From assembly GCA_945957395.1 (NCBI GenBank), contig CAMFKE010000006.1, positions 185,322-249,321 on the forward strand: a DNA stretch of 64,000 nucleotides, read 5' to 3'. Source of the stretch: an uncultured Opitutia bacterium. Its GTDB lineage: Bacteria > Verrucomicrobiota > Verrucomicrobiia > Opitutales > UBA953. The notes under the pieces were generated by a model. The model searched no databases. It saw nothing but the letters and a program-made list of their open reading frames with translations, and was not told the origin of the DNA. The translations under genes were made by a program, and so were the position numbers. This document shows positions 46,622-54,475 of the stretch, piece after piece (within the stretch, counting starts at the first letter, position 1; every line of letters begins with the position of its first letter).

Positions 46622-47512
46622 ATGAGCACCGAGCCCGTCCTTCTCAAGTTCGCCCTTCCCAAGGGCCGCATGCAGGAATCCGTCACCGCCCTCCTCGCCG
46701 AAGCCGGCGTGAAGGTGAAGGTCGGCGATCGCAGCTACCGCCCGTCCATCAGCATCCCGGCCATGGACACCAAGATTCTCAAGCCGCAGAACATCATCGA
46801 GATGCTCCACCACGGCACGCGCGACTTCGGCATCGCCGGAGCCGACTGGGTGGCCGAACTGCAGGCCGACATCGTGGAGGTCGCCGACCTCGGACTCGAC
46901 GCCGTGCGCATCGTGACCGCCGCGCCCAAGCAGTACCTCGTGGACGGCAAGCTCCCGCTGCCCGGCGGCAAGTTCCGCGGCGGCAAGCTGCGCATCGTCG
47001 GCGAGATGGAGCGCCTGGCCAAGCAGTGGATCGAGAAGAACGGCATCGACGCCGAATTCATCCGCTCCTACGGCACCACCGAGGTGTTCCCGCCCGAAGA
47101 CGGCGACTGCATCGTGGATATCGTCCAGTCCGGCGACACCCTGCGCGCCAACAACCTGGAGATTTTCGATGTCATCATGCACTCCACCACGCGCATCTAC
47201 GCCTCCAAGGCCGCGTGGGCCGACCCCGCCAAGCGCGCCCGCATCGAGGAGTTCGTGGTCGTGCTGCGCTCCGTGCTCGACGCGCGCAAGCGCGTGATGA
47301 TGGAGCTCAATGTCACCGCCTCCAACCTGGAGGCCGTGGTCGCCCTGCTGCCCTGCATGGGCGCGCCCACCATCGCCAACCTGCACCACGGCGCCGGATA
47401 CGCCGTGAAGGCCGCCATCCCGCGCGACAAGGTGGTGCCCCTGCTGCCCAAGCTCAAGGGCGCCGGCGCCACCGACATCGTCACCTACTCGCTCTCGCAA
47501 ATCGTGGCCTGA
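46622..47512 (+). CDS. hisG: ATP phosphoribosyltransferase, long (HisG_L) form
   Basis: Protein of 296 residues. It catalyses the first step of histidine synthesis, ATP + PRPP to phosphoribosyl-ATP. The catalytic core includes LKFALPKGRMQES and the PRPP loop DGDCIVDIVQSGDTLRANNL. The C-terminal domain (about 215-296, RVMMELNVTASNLEAVVALLP) is the regulatory ACT-like domain of the long form, so no HisZ is needed and histidine feedback is expected. It is the first structural gene after the leader. Confidence 0.94.
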   Translation: MSTEPVLLKFALPKGRMQESVTALLAEAGVKVKVGDRSYRPSISIPAMDTKILKPQNIIEMLHHGTRDFGIAGADWVAELQADIVEVADLGLDAVRIVTAAPKQYLVDGKLPLPGGKFRGGKLRIVGEMERLAKQWIEKNGIDAEFIRSYGTTEVFPPEDGDCIVDIVQSGDTLRANNLEIFDVIMHSTTRIYASKAAWADPAKRARIEEFVVVLRSVLDARKRVMMELNVTASNLEAVVALLPCMGAPTIANLHHGAGYAVKAAIPRDKVVPLLPKLKGAGATDIVTYSLSQIVA

Positions 47513-47670
47513 GGCCACGATTTGCGAAGTGTGAAGTGTGAATGGTGAAGTGAGAAATGGCGCCCCTTCGCTTCGCGCGACCGTTGCCCCTTTCGAAAAC
47601 CTTCGCTCCCGCCGGCTCAGCCGGCCACTTCGCCACTCACACTTCTCACTTCACACTTTTCCTGCGTTCG
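47495..47670. repeat. Heptamer-word element hisG-hisC (twin of 49438-49590)
   Basis: It starts with a perfect 15-bp inverted repeat centred on the hisG stop codon: 47495-47509, then TGA, then 47513-47527, i.e. the end of hisG repeated backwards. Next comes the left array GAAGTGT, GAAGTGT, GAATGGT, GAAGTGA, GAAATGG (exact 7-bp spacing). The core has CTTCGCTTCGCG and TTTCGAAA, then hairpin GCCGGC-TCA-GCCGGC. The right array (CACTTCG, CCACTCA, CACTTCT, CACTTCA, CAC) is complementary to the left. The same order of parts recurs after hisB. Confidence 0.8.
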
Positions 47671-47674
47671 CCGC

Positions 47675-48742
47675 ATGAGCTCCACGCCCCTCCAAGTCTC
47701 GCCCATCGCCGTCCTCAAGGACGCCGGCCGCTACCAGCCGCCCGTGCGGCCCGCCGGGATGAAGCTGGTCATCGACCTCAACGAAGGCCCCGCGCCCACT
47801 CCCGACATCCTCGCGCGGCTCGCCGCCGTGGACGGGGAAACGCTGCGGCGCTACCCGGACGCCACGGCGCTGGAGACGCGGCTCGCCGCGCGCTTCGGCC
47901 TGCCCGCCTCGCGCGTGGTCGTGACCGCCGGCGGCGACGACGCCATCGAGCGACTGTGCCGCGCCGTGCTGTCGCCGGGCAAGGAGCTCATCCTGCCGTC
48001 GCCGAGCTTCGAGATGTTCAAGCGCTACGCGAAGTTCGCCGGCGCCTCCGTCACCGAACCGGCGTGGCCCGAGGGACGCTTCCCCATCGACGCGGTGCTC
48101 GCGGCGGTCACCCCGAACACCGCCATGATCGCGGTGGTCTCGCCGAACAACCCGACCGGCGCCGTCGCCACAGCCGACGACCTGCGCCGCGTGGCCGCCG
48201 CCGCGCCGCACGCGCTCATCCTGCTGGACGGCGCGTATGCGGAATTCGCCGACGAGGACCTCACCGCGCTCGCGCTCACCCTGCCGAATGTGGTCATGGT
48301 GCGCACCTTCTCCAAGGCCCGCGGACTCGCCGGTCTGCGCGTCGGGTACGCCCTGGCGCCCGAACGCGTGGCCGACTGGATGCGCGCCGTCGGCGCGCCC
48401 TTCGCCGTCTCCTCCGTCTCCATCGCCATCGCCGGACACGACCTCGACAACAACGACGCGCGCCTCGCGGCGACCGTCGCGCAGGTGAAGGTCGAGCGCG
48501 AGCGCATCCGCCGGGTGCTCGAGCAGCTGGGCGCGCAGCCCGTGCCGTCGCAGGCGAACTTCGTGCTGGCCCGAGTGAAGGACCCCGTCGCCGTGCGCGA
48601 CGCGCTCTTCGCCCAGGGCGTGGCCGTGCGCGCGTTCACCGGCAAACCCGGCATGGAGAATCTCCTGCGCATCGGCTGCCCCGCCAACGCGGCGGAGATG
48701 GACTTCCTCGAAACCGCCCTGCGATCGGCCTTCGGCCGATAG
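47675..48742 (+). CDS. hisC: Histidinol-phosphate aminotransferase
   Basis: Protein of 355 residues, a fold-type I PLP enzyme. Near the N terminus is LNEGPAP, followed by RRYPDATALETRLAARFG. VTAGGDDAIERL lies in the phosphate-binding region. VSPNNPTG is the Asn-Pro-Thr-Gly motif, DGAYAEF holds the Asp-Tyr pair, and the Schiff-base Lys is in RTFSKARGLAGLRVGY (about 214). RIGCP carries the C-terminal Arg. It transaminates imidazole-acetol phosphate to histidinol phosphate. The start at 47675 abuts the upstream repeat element. Confidence 0.93.
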   Translation: MSSTPLQVSPIAVLKDAGRYQPPVRPAGMKLVIDLNEGPAPTPDILARLAAVDGETLRRYPDATALETRLAARFGLPASRVVVTAGGDDAIERLCRAVLSPGKELILPSPSFEMFKRYAKFAGASVTEPAWPEGRFPIDAVLAAVTPNTAMIAVVSPNNPTGAVATADDLRRVAAAAPHALILLDGAYAEFADEDLTALALTLPNVVMVRTFSKARGLAGLRVGYALAPERVADWMRAVGAPFAVSSVSIAIAGHDLDNNDARLAATVAQVKVERERIRRVLEQLGAQPVPSQANFVLARVKDPVAVRDALFAQGVAVRAFTGKPGMENLLRIGCPANAAEMDFLETALRSAFGR

Positions 48743-48858
48743 GTTTTCAGTTTTCGGTTTTCAGTTTCAAGACGCGCACCGCACCTCACTTGAAACCGAA
48801 AACCTGAATCCTGAATCCCACTGAAAACCGAATACCGAAAACCGAACACTTCCCTCCC
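48724..48858. repeat. Heptamer-word element hisC-hisB
   Basis: A hairpin ATCGGCC-TTC-GGCCGAT (48724-48740) reaches the hisC stop codon (48740-48742). The left words are TTTTCAG, TTTTCGG, TTTTCAG, TTTCAAG. The right words are CGAAAAC, CTGAATC, CTGAATC, then TGAAAAC, CGAATAC, CGAAAAC, CGAACAC (7-bp spacing), complementary in style to the left arm. The word family differs from the hisG-hisC element but the period is the same. Confidence 0.75.
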
Positions 48859-49449
48859 ATGAGCCGCTCCGCCGAAATTCGCCGCACCACCAAGGAAACC
48901 GACATCGCCCTCGTCCTGAATGTGGACGGCTCGGGCAAGGTCGAAGTCTCCACCGGTCTGGGCTTCCTCGACCACATGCTCACGGCGCTGGCCTTCCACG
49001 CCCGATTCGACCTCAAGCTCACCTGCAAGGGCGACACGCACATCGACGACCACCACACCGCCGAAGACTGCGCCATCGCCCTGGGCCAGGCCCTCGACAA
49101 GGCCCTCGGCGACCGCGCCGGCATCACCCGCTTCGCCGACGCGCACGCGCCGCTGGACGAGTCGCTCGCCCGCGTGGTGATCGATTTCTCCGGCCGCCCC
49201 TTCGTGCACGCCGACCTCGGCTTCAAGCGCGACATGGTGGGCGCCGTCGCCACGGAAAACCTCACGCATGTGTTCCAGTCGTTCGGCACCGCCGCGCGCA
49301 TGACGCTGCATGTGGACGTCCTGCGCGGCGACAACGACCACCACCGCGCCGAGGCCGCCTTCAAGGCGCTCGCGCTCGCGCTGCGCAAGGCCGTCGCCAA
49401 GAGCTCCTTCGGCGATGTGGCCTCCACCAAGGGCACGGTGTCGGCCTGA
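48859..49449 (+). CDS. hisB: Imidazoleglycerol-phosphate dehydratase
   Basis: Protein of 196 residues, monofunctional HisB (no N-terminal histidinol phosphatase). The metal-binding His-rich motifs are FLDHMLTALAFHARFD, DDHHTAEDCAI and DNDHHRAEAAFK (di-manganese site). It converts imidazoleglycerol phosphate to imidazole-acetol phosphate. The end of the gene is mirrored after its stop codon by the next element. Confidence 0.94.
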   Translation: MSRSAEIRRTTKETDIALVLNVDGSGKVEVSTGLGFLDHMLTALAFHARFDLKLTCKGDTHIDDHHTAEDCAIALGQALDKALGDRAGITRFADAHAPLDESLARVVIDFSGRPFVHADLGFKRDMVGAVATENLTHVFQSFGTAARMTLHVDVLRGDNDHHRAEAAFKALALALRKAVAKSSFGDVASTKGTVSA

Positions 49450-49594
49450 GGCCGACACATGCGGAGTGTGAATGGCGAAGTGTGAAATGGCTCCGCTTCG
49501 CTTCGCGTCACCGAGGCCTGTTTCGAAATAACCTCGGCACGCGCCGGCGCAGCCGGCCACTTCTCACTTCACACCTCTCACTTCTCACTTGGTT
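49438..49594. repeat. Heptamer-word element hisB-hisHF (twin of 47495-47670)
   Basis: A perfect 9-bp inverted repeat flanks the hisB stop codon (49438-49446, TGA, 49450-49458). The left words GAATGGC, GAAGTGT, GAAATGG are followed by a core with CTTCGCTTCGCG and TTTCGAAA, then GCCGGC-GCA-GCCGGC, and a right array of CACTTCT, CACTTCA, CACCTCT, CACTTCT, CACTT. Parts, order and spacing match the hisG-hisC element, so these are two copies of one element. Confidence 0.8.
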
Positions 49595-51046
49595 ATGTCC
49601 TCCGTCCTCATCGTCGCCACCGGCAGCGCGAACCTCGCGTCGGTCATCGCCGCGTTCGAACGCGCCGGCGTGAGCGTGCGCCTCACCGAATCCGCCGCCG
49701 AGGCGGCCGAAGCGCCCTACCTCGTACTGCCCGGCGTGGGCGCCTTCGCCGCCGCCATGGAGAAGCTCGTGCCCGCCGGGCTGGTGCCGGCGATCAAGGA
49801 GCGCATCCGCGCCGGCCGCCCGACCTTCACCGTCTGCCTCGGTCTTCAGCTGCTCGCGGACGCCTCCGAGGAGTCGCCCGGCGTGGCCGGACTCGGCGAG
49901 ATGCCGGCGACGGTGAAGAAGTTCCCGCTGAACGCGGGCGTGTGCGTGCCGCAGCTCGGCTGGAACGGCGTGTATCCGGACTCCGGTTGCCGCCTGCTCA
50001 AGCCCGGCTACGCCTACTACGCGAACAGTTTCCGCGTGCCCCTGCACGAGCCGGGCGCCGCCGAACGCCTCCGCGCCGCCGGCTGGTCGCTCGCCGTCAC
50101 GCACCATGCGGGCGAATTCCTCGGCGCCGCCGAGAAGGCGGACGGCAAGGTGCTCGCGTGCCAGTTCCACCCGGAGCTTTCCGGCCCGTGGGGCGCGAGC
50201 CTCATCCGCCGCTGGCTGGTCAACGCCGGCGCCATCGCCGCCTCCGCCGCGGACGAATCGCCCGCCGTCGATCTGCCCGCCAAGGCGCAGGTGTGCCGGC
50301 GCGTCATCCCGTGTCTGGACGTTAAGGACGGCCGCGTGGTGAAAGGCGTGAAATTCCAGGGGCTGCGCGACGCCGGCGACCCGGTGGAGCTCGCCCGCCG
50401 CTACGAACTCGAGGGCGCCGACGAGCTCGTGTTCCTCGATGTCTCCGCGACCATCGAGGGCCGCAAGTCGGCCGCCGAGACGGTGGCGAAGGTGCGCAAG
50501 GTCATCTCCATCCCGCTAACCGTGGGCGGCGGCGTGCGCTCCGTCGAGGACGCCAAGCGCCTGCTGGACGCCGGAGCGGACAAGGTGGGCGTGAACTCCG
50601 CCGCCGTGTTCAAGCCCGAGCTGCTCACCGAGCTCGCCGATCGCTTCGGACGCCAGTGCGTGGTGCTCGCCATCGACGCCGGCAAATCCGAGACCGGTGC
50701 CGGATGGCAGGTCATCGTGCGCTCCGGCACCGACCGTCAGGAGATTGACGCGGTGAAGTGGGCCGCGCGCGGCGAACAGCTCGGCGCGGGCGAAGTCCTG
50801 CTCACCAGCTGGGACCGCGACGGCACGCGCTCCGGATACGACCTCGCGGTCACGCAGGCCGTGGCCGAGGCGGTCGCCTGCCCCGTCATCGCCTCCGGGG
50901 GCGTGGCCAACGCCACGCACCTGGCCGAGGGCATCCGCGCCAAGGCCGACGCCGTGCTGGCCGCCTCCATCTTCCACGACGGCGACACCACCGTGCGCCG
51001 GGTGAAGGACGCCCTCCTCGCCGAAGGCTTCCCCATCCGCCGCTAA
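49595..51046 (+). CDS. hisHF: Imidazole glycerol phosphate synthase, HisH-HisF fusion
   Basis: Protein of 483 residues. The N-terminal part (1-220) is a class I glutamine amidotransferase (HisH): LPGVGAF, nucleophile Cys in FTVCLGLQLL (about 81), PQLGWNGV and CQFHPELSG (His-Glu). After a linker of about 10 residues the HisF barrel starts (VCRRVIPCLDVKDGRVVKGV, about 230), with catalytic Asp in CLDVKDG and in VLAIDAGKS and phosphate loops GGGVRS and ASGGVAN. One frame, no internal stop; bacteria normally encode the two separately. The fused order matches yeast HIS7. ATG at 49595 chosen over TTG at 49589. Confidence 0.93.
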   Translation: MSSVLIVATGSANLASVIAAFERAGVSVRLTESAAEAAEAPYLVLPGVGAFAAAMEKLVPAGLVPAIKERIRAGRPTFTVCLGLQLLADASEESPGVAGLGEMPATVKKFPLNAGVCVPQLGWNGVYPDSGCRLLKPGYAYYANSFRVPLHEPGAAERLRAAGWSLAVTHHAGEFLGAAEKADGKVLACQFHPELSGPWGASLIRRWLVNAGAIAASAADESPAVDLPAKAQVCRRVIPCLDVKDGRVVKGVKFQGLRDAGDPVELARRYELEGADELVFLDVSATIEGRKSAAETVAKVRKVISIPLTVGGGVRSVEDAKRLLDAGADKVGVNSAAVFKPELLTELADRFGRQCVVLAIDAGKSETGAGWQVIVRSGTDRQEIDAVKWAARGEQLGAGEVLLTSWDRDGTRSGYDLAVTQAVAEAVACPVIASGGVANATHLAEGIRAKADAVLAASIFHDGDTTVRRVKDALLAEGFPIRR

Positions 51047-51161
51047 GCCTGATGAAACGGGGGCCTTCGGGCCTCCCAACCGGGCGGGAGACAGGACCGG
51101 AAAGGTCCGTTGAAACGCCCCTCAACCAGAAACCAAAATCCCGAAAAACCTTCCGACTCCC

Positions 51162-52364
51162 ATGATCCTCCCCGCCATCGACCTCGGCACGCCCGCCCTC
51201 ACCGAAGCGCTGCGCACGCGCACGCTCGACGACCTCGTGAAGACCTTCGCCCTCGCCGGCGAGGTGGCGCTGCGCGACGCCAACGGCCAGTGCGCCGCGA
51301 TGGTCGCCGAGCTCGTGAAGGACCACCCGGGCGTGTTCCGCGTGGAGGGCGTGAAGGACGCCGAGACCGCCATCGCCCTGCTCAACGCCGGGGCCACGAA
51401 GGTCGTCGTGCCCGCCTCGGCGCTGAAGGCGGACGCCGGTTTCGCCACCTTCGGCCTGCCCAAGGAGCGCGTGTGGGCGGAGATCATCGCCCTGCCCGGC
51501 GCCGACCTCGAGGTGCTCGCCGAGCCCCTGCGCGAGCTCGCCGGCGGCTTCCACTTCTTCTACGCCAACACGATCCCCGAGGTGGACGACCTGGCGGCGT
51601 TCGCCAAGACGCTGCCGGCGCACCGCGTGAGCGCCTCGGGCGTGATCAACCGGCCCAGCGATGTGGCCGCGCTCGACATGGCCGGCGTGGCGGCGCGCAC
51701 GGGCTCGCCCCTGCTGTCCACCATGATGCCGCTGGCCGACGCCATCGCCGGCTCGCTCAAGAGCGACCGCAACGACGGCCTGTGGCCCACCGTCATCGTC
51801 GACGAACAGGGCGTGGCGCTCGGCCTGGCCTACTCGAACATCGAGAGCCTGCGCGCGGCGGTGAACGGCCGCTGCGGCGCCTACCACTCGCGCTCGCGCA
51901 ACAACCTTTGGATCAAGGGCGCCACCTCCGGCGCCCGCCAGGAACTGCTCGCCATCGCCGCCGACTGCGACCGCGACGCGCTGCGCTTCACCGTGCGCCA
52001 GGTGGAGCCGGGCTTCTGCCACGAAAACACCTGGACCTGCTGGGGCCCCACGGGCGGCCTGCCCTCGCTCGCCCGCCTGCTCGCCTCGCGCGCCAAGGAC
52101 GCGCCCGCAGGCTCCTACACGCGCCGGCTGCTCACCGACCCAGAGCTGCTCGCGTCCAAGCTGCGCGAAGAGGCCGGAGAACTCATCGAGGCGTCCGCCG
52201 AAGACCACCGCGAGGAGGTCGTGTGGGAGGCCGCCGACGTGATCTACTTCACGCTCGTGCACCTCGCCAAACACGGCATCGCGCTGTCCGAAGTGGAGCG
52301 TCACCTCGACGCGCGCCACCTGAAGGTGACCCGCCGCAAGGGCGACGCGAAGCCCGCGAAATAA
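51162..52364 (+). CDS. hisIE: HIS4-like histidine enzyme: vestigial HisA-like domain + HisI + HisE
   Basis: Protein of 400 residues. Residues 1 to about 170 are a divergent barrel-like domain beginning MILPAIDLG like HisA, but lacking most phosphate-binding glycines. Residues about 175-300 are PR-AMP cyclohydrolase (HisI): SRSRNNLWIKGATSG, DCDRDALRF and the Cys ligands in PGFCHENTWTCWG. Residues about 305-395 are PR-ATP pyrophosphatase (HisE): KLREEAGELIEA and VWEAADVIYFTLVHLA. The end HLKVTRRKGDAKP closely matches, from memory, the junction before HisD in fungal HIS4. No HisD domain is attached. It catalyses steps 2 and 3 of the pathway; whether the N domain is active is unknown. Confidence 0.9.
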   Translation: MILPAIDLGTPALTEALRTRTLDDLVKTFALAGEVALRDANGQCAAMVAELVKDHPGVFRVEGVKDAETAIALLNAGATKVVVPASALKADAGFATFGLPKERVWAEIIALPGADLEVLAEPLRELAGGFHFFYANTIPEVDDLAAFAKTLPAHRVSASGVINRPSDVAALDMAGVAARTGSPLLSTMMPLADAIAGSLKSDRNDGLWPTVIVDEQGVALGLAYSNIESLRAAVNGRCGAYHSRSRNNLWIKGATSGARQELLAIAADCDRDALRFTVRQVEPGFCHENTWTCWGPTGGLPSLARLLASRAKDAPAGSYTRRLLTDPELLASKLREEAGELIEASAEDHREEVVWEAADVIYFTLVHLAKHGIALSEVERHLDARHLKVTRRKGDAKPAK

Positions 52365-52395
52365 GCCCTTTGCGGGAAAAGCAGCCCCGCATAGG

Positions 52396-52440
52396 CGAAA
52401 ACCGGCCGCCCCTTCGACGAGGGGCGGCCGGCTTCATTTT
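52396..52440. terminator. Bidirectional terminator at the end of the his operon
   Basis: Perfect 11-bp stem CCGGCCGCCCC (52402-52412) / GGGGCGGCCGG (52421-52431) with an 8-nt loop. CTTCATTTT follows on the plus strand and TTTTCGCC on the minus strand. It separates the convergent hisIE and bioC-like genes. Confidence 0.85.
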
Positions 52441-52461
52441 GGCACCGGGCGAAAAAGCGCG

Positions 52462-53175
52462 TCAGGCCGGTTCGGCGTCGAGGAAGAGGGCGGCCCAGGT
52501 GGCGACGACGCCGCCGGGGACGGCGAAGGCGCGGTCGTACTCGCGCAGGGCGGCGCGCAGACGGCCGGCCCCGAGTATGTTTTTCGCGGATACGGCGCCG
52601 GTGCCGTGCAGCTCGCGCAGCAGCGCCAGCGAATCGGGGTAGGTGCGGCGAAGCACGGCCCGGTCGGCGCGCATGACGCGAAGTCCGGCCCGGCGGGCGG
52701 CGTCGGTCCAGTCGTCGGCGGAACGCGGCAGGAGCGGGATGACGCCGCCGGCGACCTCGCGCAGCTCGGCCAGGGTGGGCTCGATGAAGATGGCGTGGGA
52801 CAGGCGACCGCCCGGGCGCAGCGCGGCTCGGTGGCGCGAGAGCGTGGCGACCGGGTCCGGACACCACTGCAGCACATTGGCCGAGAAAAGGCGGTCGCAG
52901 CAGGCGGGCGGCGGCGACCAGGCGTCGAGTTCGCCCCATTCGGCGTCGGGGGCGAGGGCGCGGCCGGCGTCGATCATGGCGGGTGAAGCGTCGGTGGCGC
53001 GCACGCGGTAGCCGCGGGCGAGCAGTTCGCGCGTGAGGCGCCCCGTGCCGGCGCCGAGCTCAAGGGCGTCGAGCGGTCGGTCGGCGCGAGGCAGACCGTC
53101 GACAAACAGACGCACCACCTCGGCCTGAGGATGCGCGTGGCGGTCGTAAACGGCGGCTCGCTCGTCGAATCGCAT
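52462..53175 (-). CDS. bioC: Class I SAM methyltransferase, BioC-like (malonyl-ACP O-methyltransferase)
   Basis: Protein of 237 residues from MRFDERAAVYD (ATG at 53175). The SAM-binding motif I is ALELGAGTGRLTRELL, then VRATDASPAMI (acidic loop) and SANVLQWCPDP, which is the BioC-type SNxxxQW motif. RPGGRLSHAIF follows. BioC methylates malonyl-ACP to start pimelate synthesis for biotin. The neighbouring esterase gene, a candidate BioH, supports the call. Confidence 0.8.
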   Translation of the reverse strand: MRFDERAAVYDRHAHPQAEVVRLFVDGLPRADRPLDALELGAGTGRLTRELLARGYRVRATDASPAMIDAGRALAPDAEWGELDAWSPPPACCDRLFSANVLQWCPDPVATLSRHRAALRPGGRLSHAIFIEPTLAELREVAGGVIPLLPRSADDWTDAARRAGLRVMRADRAVLRRTYPDSLALLRELHGTGAVSAKNILGAGRLRAALREYDRAFAVPGGVVATWAALFLDAEPA

Positions 53176-53219
53176 AGGCGCCCAGAAAGCCGCTTTCGCG
53201 CCGGCGCGCACGCCTATTG

Positions 53220-53885
53220 TTAAGAAAGCCGGGCGATTTCCCGAACAAAGGACGCGAGGTCGTGGCCGGCGTCGGGCAGCACGGTCAGTCCCGGCAGCAG
53301 CCGGGCCAGCAGGTCGTTGTCCACGAGCGGGTCGCGCGCGCCGCCCAACAAAAGCGCGGAGGGCGGAAGGAGCCGGTCGGAACCTGCACCCGGGAGGGAA
53401 ACCGGGGAAGGGTCGGCCAGGATGTCGAGCCCGGCGGCGAGTTCCTCGGCGGGATAGGGCAACTCGGTCGGCGGCGGCAGATCGAGCCCGGCCCGGCGGT
53501 GAAAGTCCTCCAGCGCCGCGAGCGCGTCGGTGCGCATGCGGCGCCGCAGGAACTTCAATTGCGTGGCGACGACGCGGCCGCCCTGCCCGGCCTCGGCGGG
53601 AAAAGCCGGAAACGGGCACACCAGGACGATCCGGCGCTCCGCACCCATGCGCCCGTCCAGCGCGGCGCGCAGCAGGAGGTGCGCGCCGAGCGACCAGCCG
53701 CCGAGCACCACCCCGGCGGGCGTGGCGAGGGCGCGAGTCAGAGCCTCCGGAGTGGGCGCCTCCACGACGATGTCGGCGCCCGGCAGGGCGGTCGCGAGGC
53801 GCTCGCGCACGGCGAGCGGAGACACGCCCCACCCGCCCAGCCAATGCAGGGAAAGGCGACGGTCGGGGCGCGCGGGGGAGGCCAT
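53220..53885 (-). CDS. Alpha/beta hydrolase, probable pimeloyl-ACP methyl ester esterase (BioH-like)
   Basis: Protein of 221 residues. The nucleophile elbow is GGWSLGAHLLL (Ser about 65), Asp is in GGARDPLVDND and His is in PDAGHDLASF. The early LHWLGGWG strand resembles the WGW oxyanion region of BioH/BioV/BioG-type enzymes. It lies 44 bp upstream of the bioC-like gene on the same strand, so it may demethylate pimeloyl-ACP methyl ester. Sequence alone does not separate BioH from related isofunctional esterases. Confidence 0.7.
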   Translation of the reverse strand: MASPARPDRRLSLHWLGGWGVSPLAVRERLATALPGADIVVEAPTPEALTRALATPAGVVLGGWSLGAHLLLRAALDGRMGAERRIVLVCPFPAFPAEAGQGGRVVATQLKFLRRRMRTDALAALEDFHRRAGLDLPPPTELPYPAEELAAGLDILADPSPVSLPGAGSDRLLPPSALLLGGARDPLVDNDLLARLLPGLTVLPDAGHDLASFVREIARLS

Positions 53886-53902
53886 GGGCGAGCCGGCGAA
53901 AT

Positions 53903-54307
53903 TCAGGGTTTCTGGGTCACCAGACGCGACGGCAGCCCGGCGAGGCGGGCGCGGTCCAGCGCGTAGACGGTGTCCTTGGTGGGCGCATGCTCGTCGGCCA
54001 CCACGAGCACCGTGGCGCCCTTGAGCTTCTTCGCCCGCGCGGCGAGTTCGCCGGCCAGCGCGTCACGCGAGACCGGGCGGGCGTCGAGGAAGAGGCCGCC
54101 GGCGCTGTCCACGGCGAGCACGATGGGCGAGGCCTCGGGGGTGCCGGACTTCGAGGCGGACTCGGCGGAGGGCGGGGTGATGCCGAGCGAATCCACATCA
54201 TCGAAGCGGGTGGTGACGAGGAGGAACACGAGCAGGACGGTCATCACATCGATAAGCGGGATGACATTGATGTCCGTGCGACGCTTGCGCGAAACATACA
54301 GGCTCAT
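53903..54307 (-). CDS. ExbD/TolR-family proton-channel subunit
   Basis: Protein of 134 residues. A short cytoplasmic N terminus (SLYVSRKRR) is followed by one TM helix (INVIPLIDVMTVLLVFLLV) containing the conserved Asp of ExbD/TolR. The periplasmic domain (about 50-134) has KGATVLVVADEHAPTKDTVYALDRARLAG. With the ExbB-like protein encoded 168 bp upstream it should form a proton-driven energiser for outer-membrane transport or envelope maintenance. The stop lies 17 bp before the next gene. Confidence 0.88.
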   Translation of the reverse strand: MSLYVSRKRRTDINVIPLIDVMTVLLVFLLVTTRFDDVDSLGITPPSAESASKSGTPEASPIVLAVDSAGGLFLDARPVSRDALAGELAARAKKLKGATVLVVADEHAPTKDTVYALDRARLAGLPSRLVTQKP

Positions 54308-54475
54308 GGGCGGAGGGCGCGCGCGCCCGCCGGGGCGAACCGGCGTGCGAGGTTTGAGGAGAAGTCAGCCATCGGCGTGCGAATACCGGATGTCGGGCGG
54401 TGCGGGTTGCGAAATCGAGGAGGCTCTTGAAGCGGTCGGCCGCGCGCCTCGTTTCCCAATTTCCGCCCGGCGGGT

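Noticed and set aside
51047..51161. A heptamer element between hisHF and hisIE
   Set aside because: The gap has a GGACC-GGAAA-GGTCC hairpin and some C/A-rich words, but no consistent 7-bp spacing was seen.
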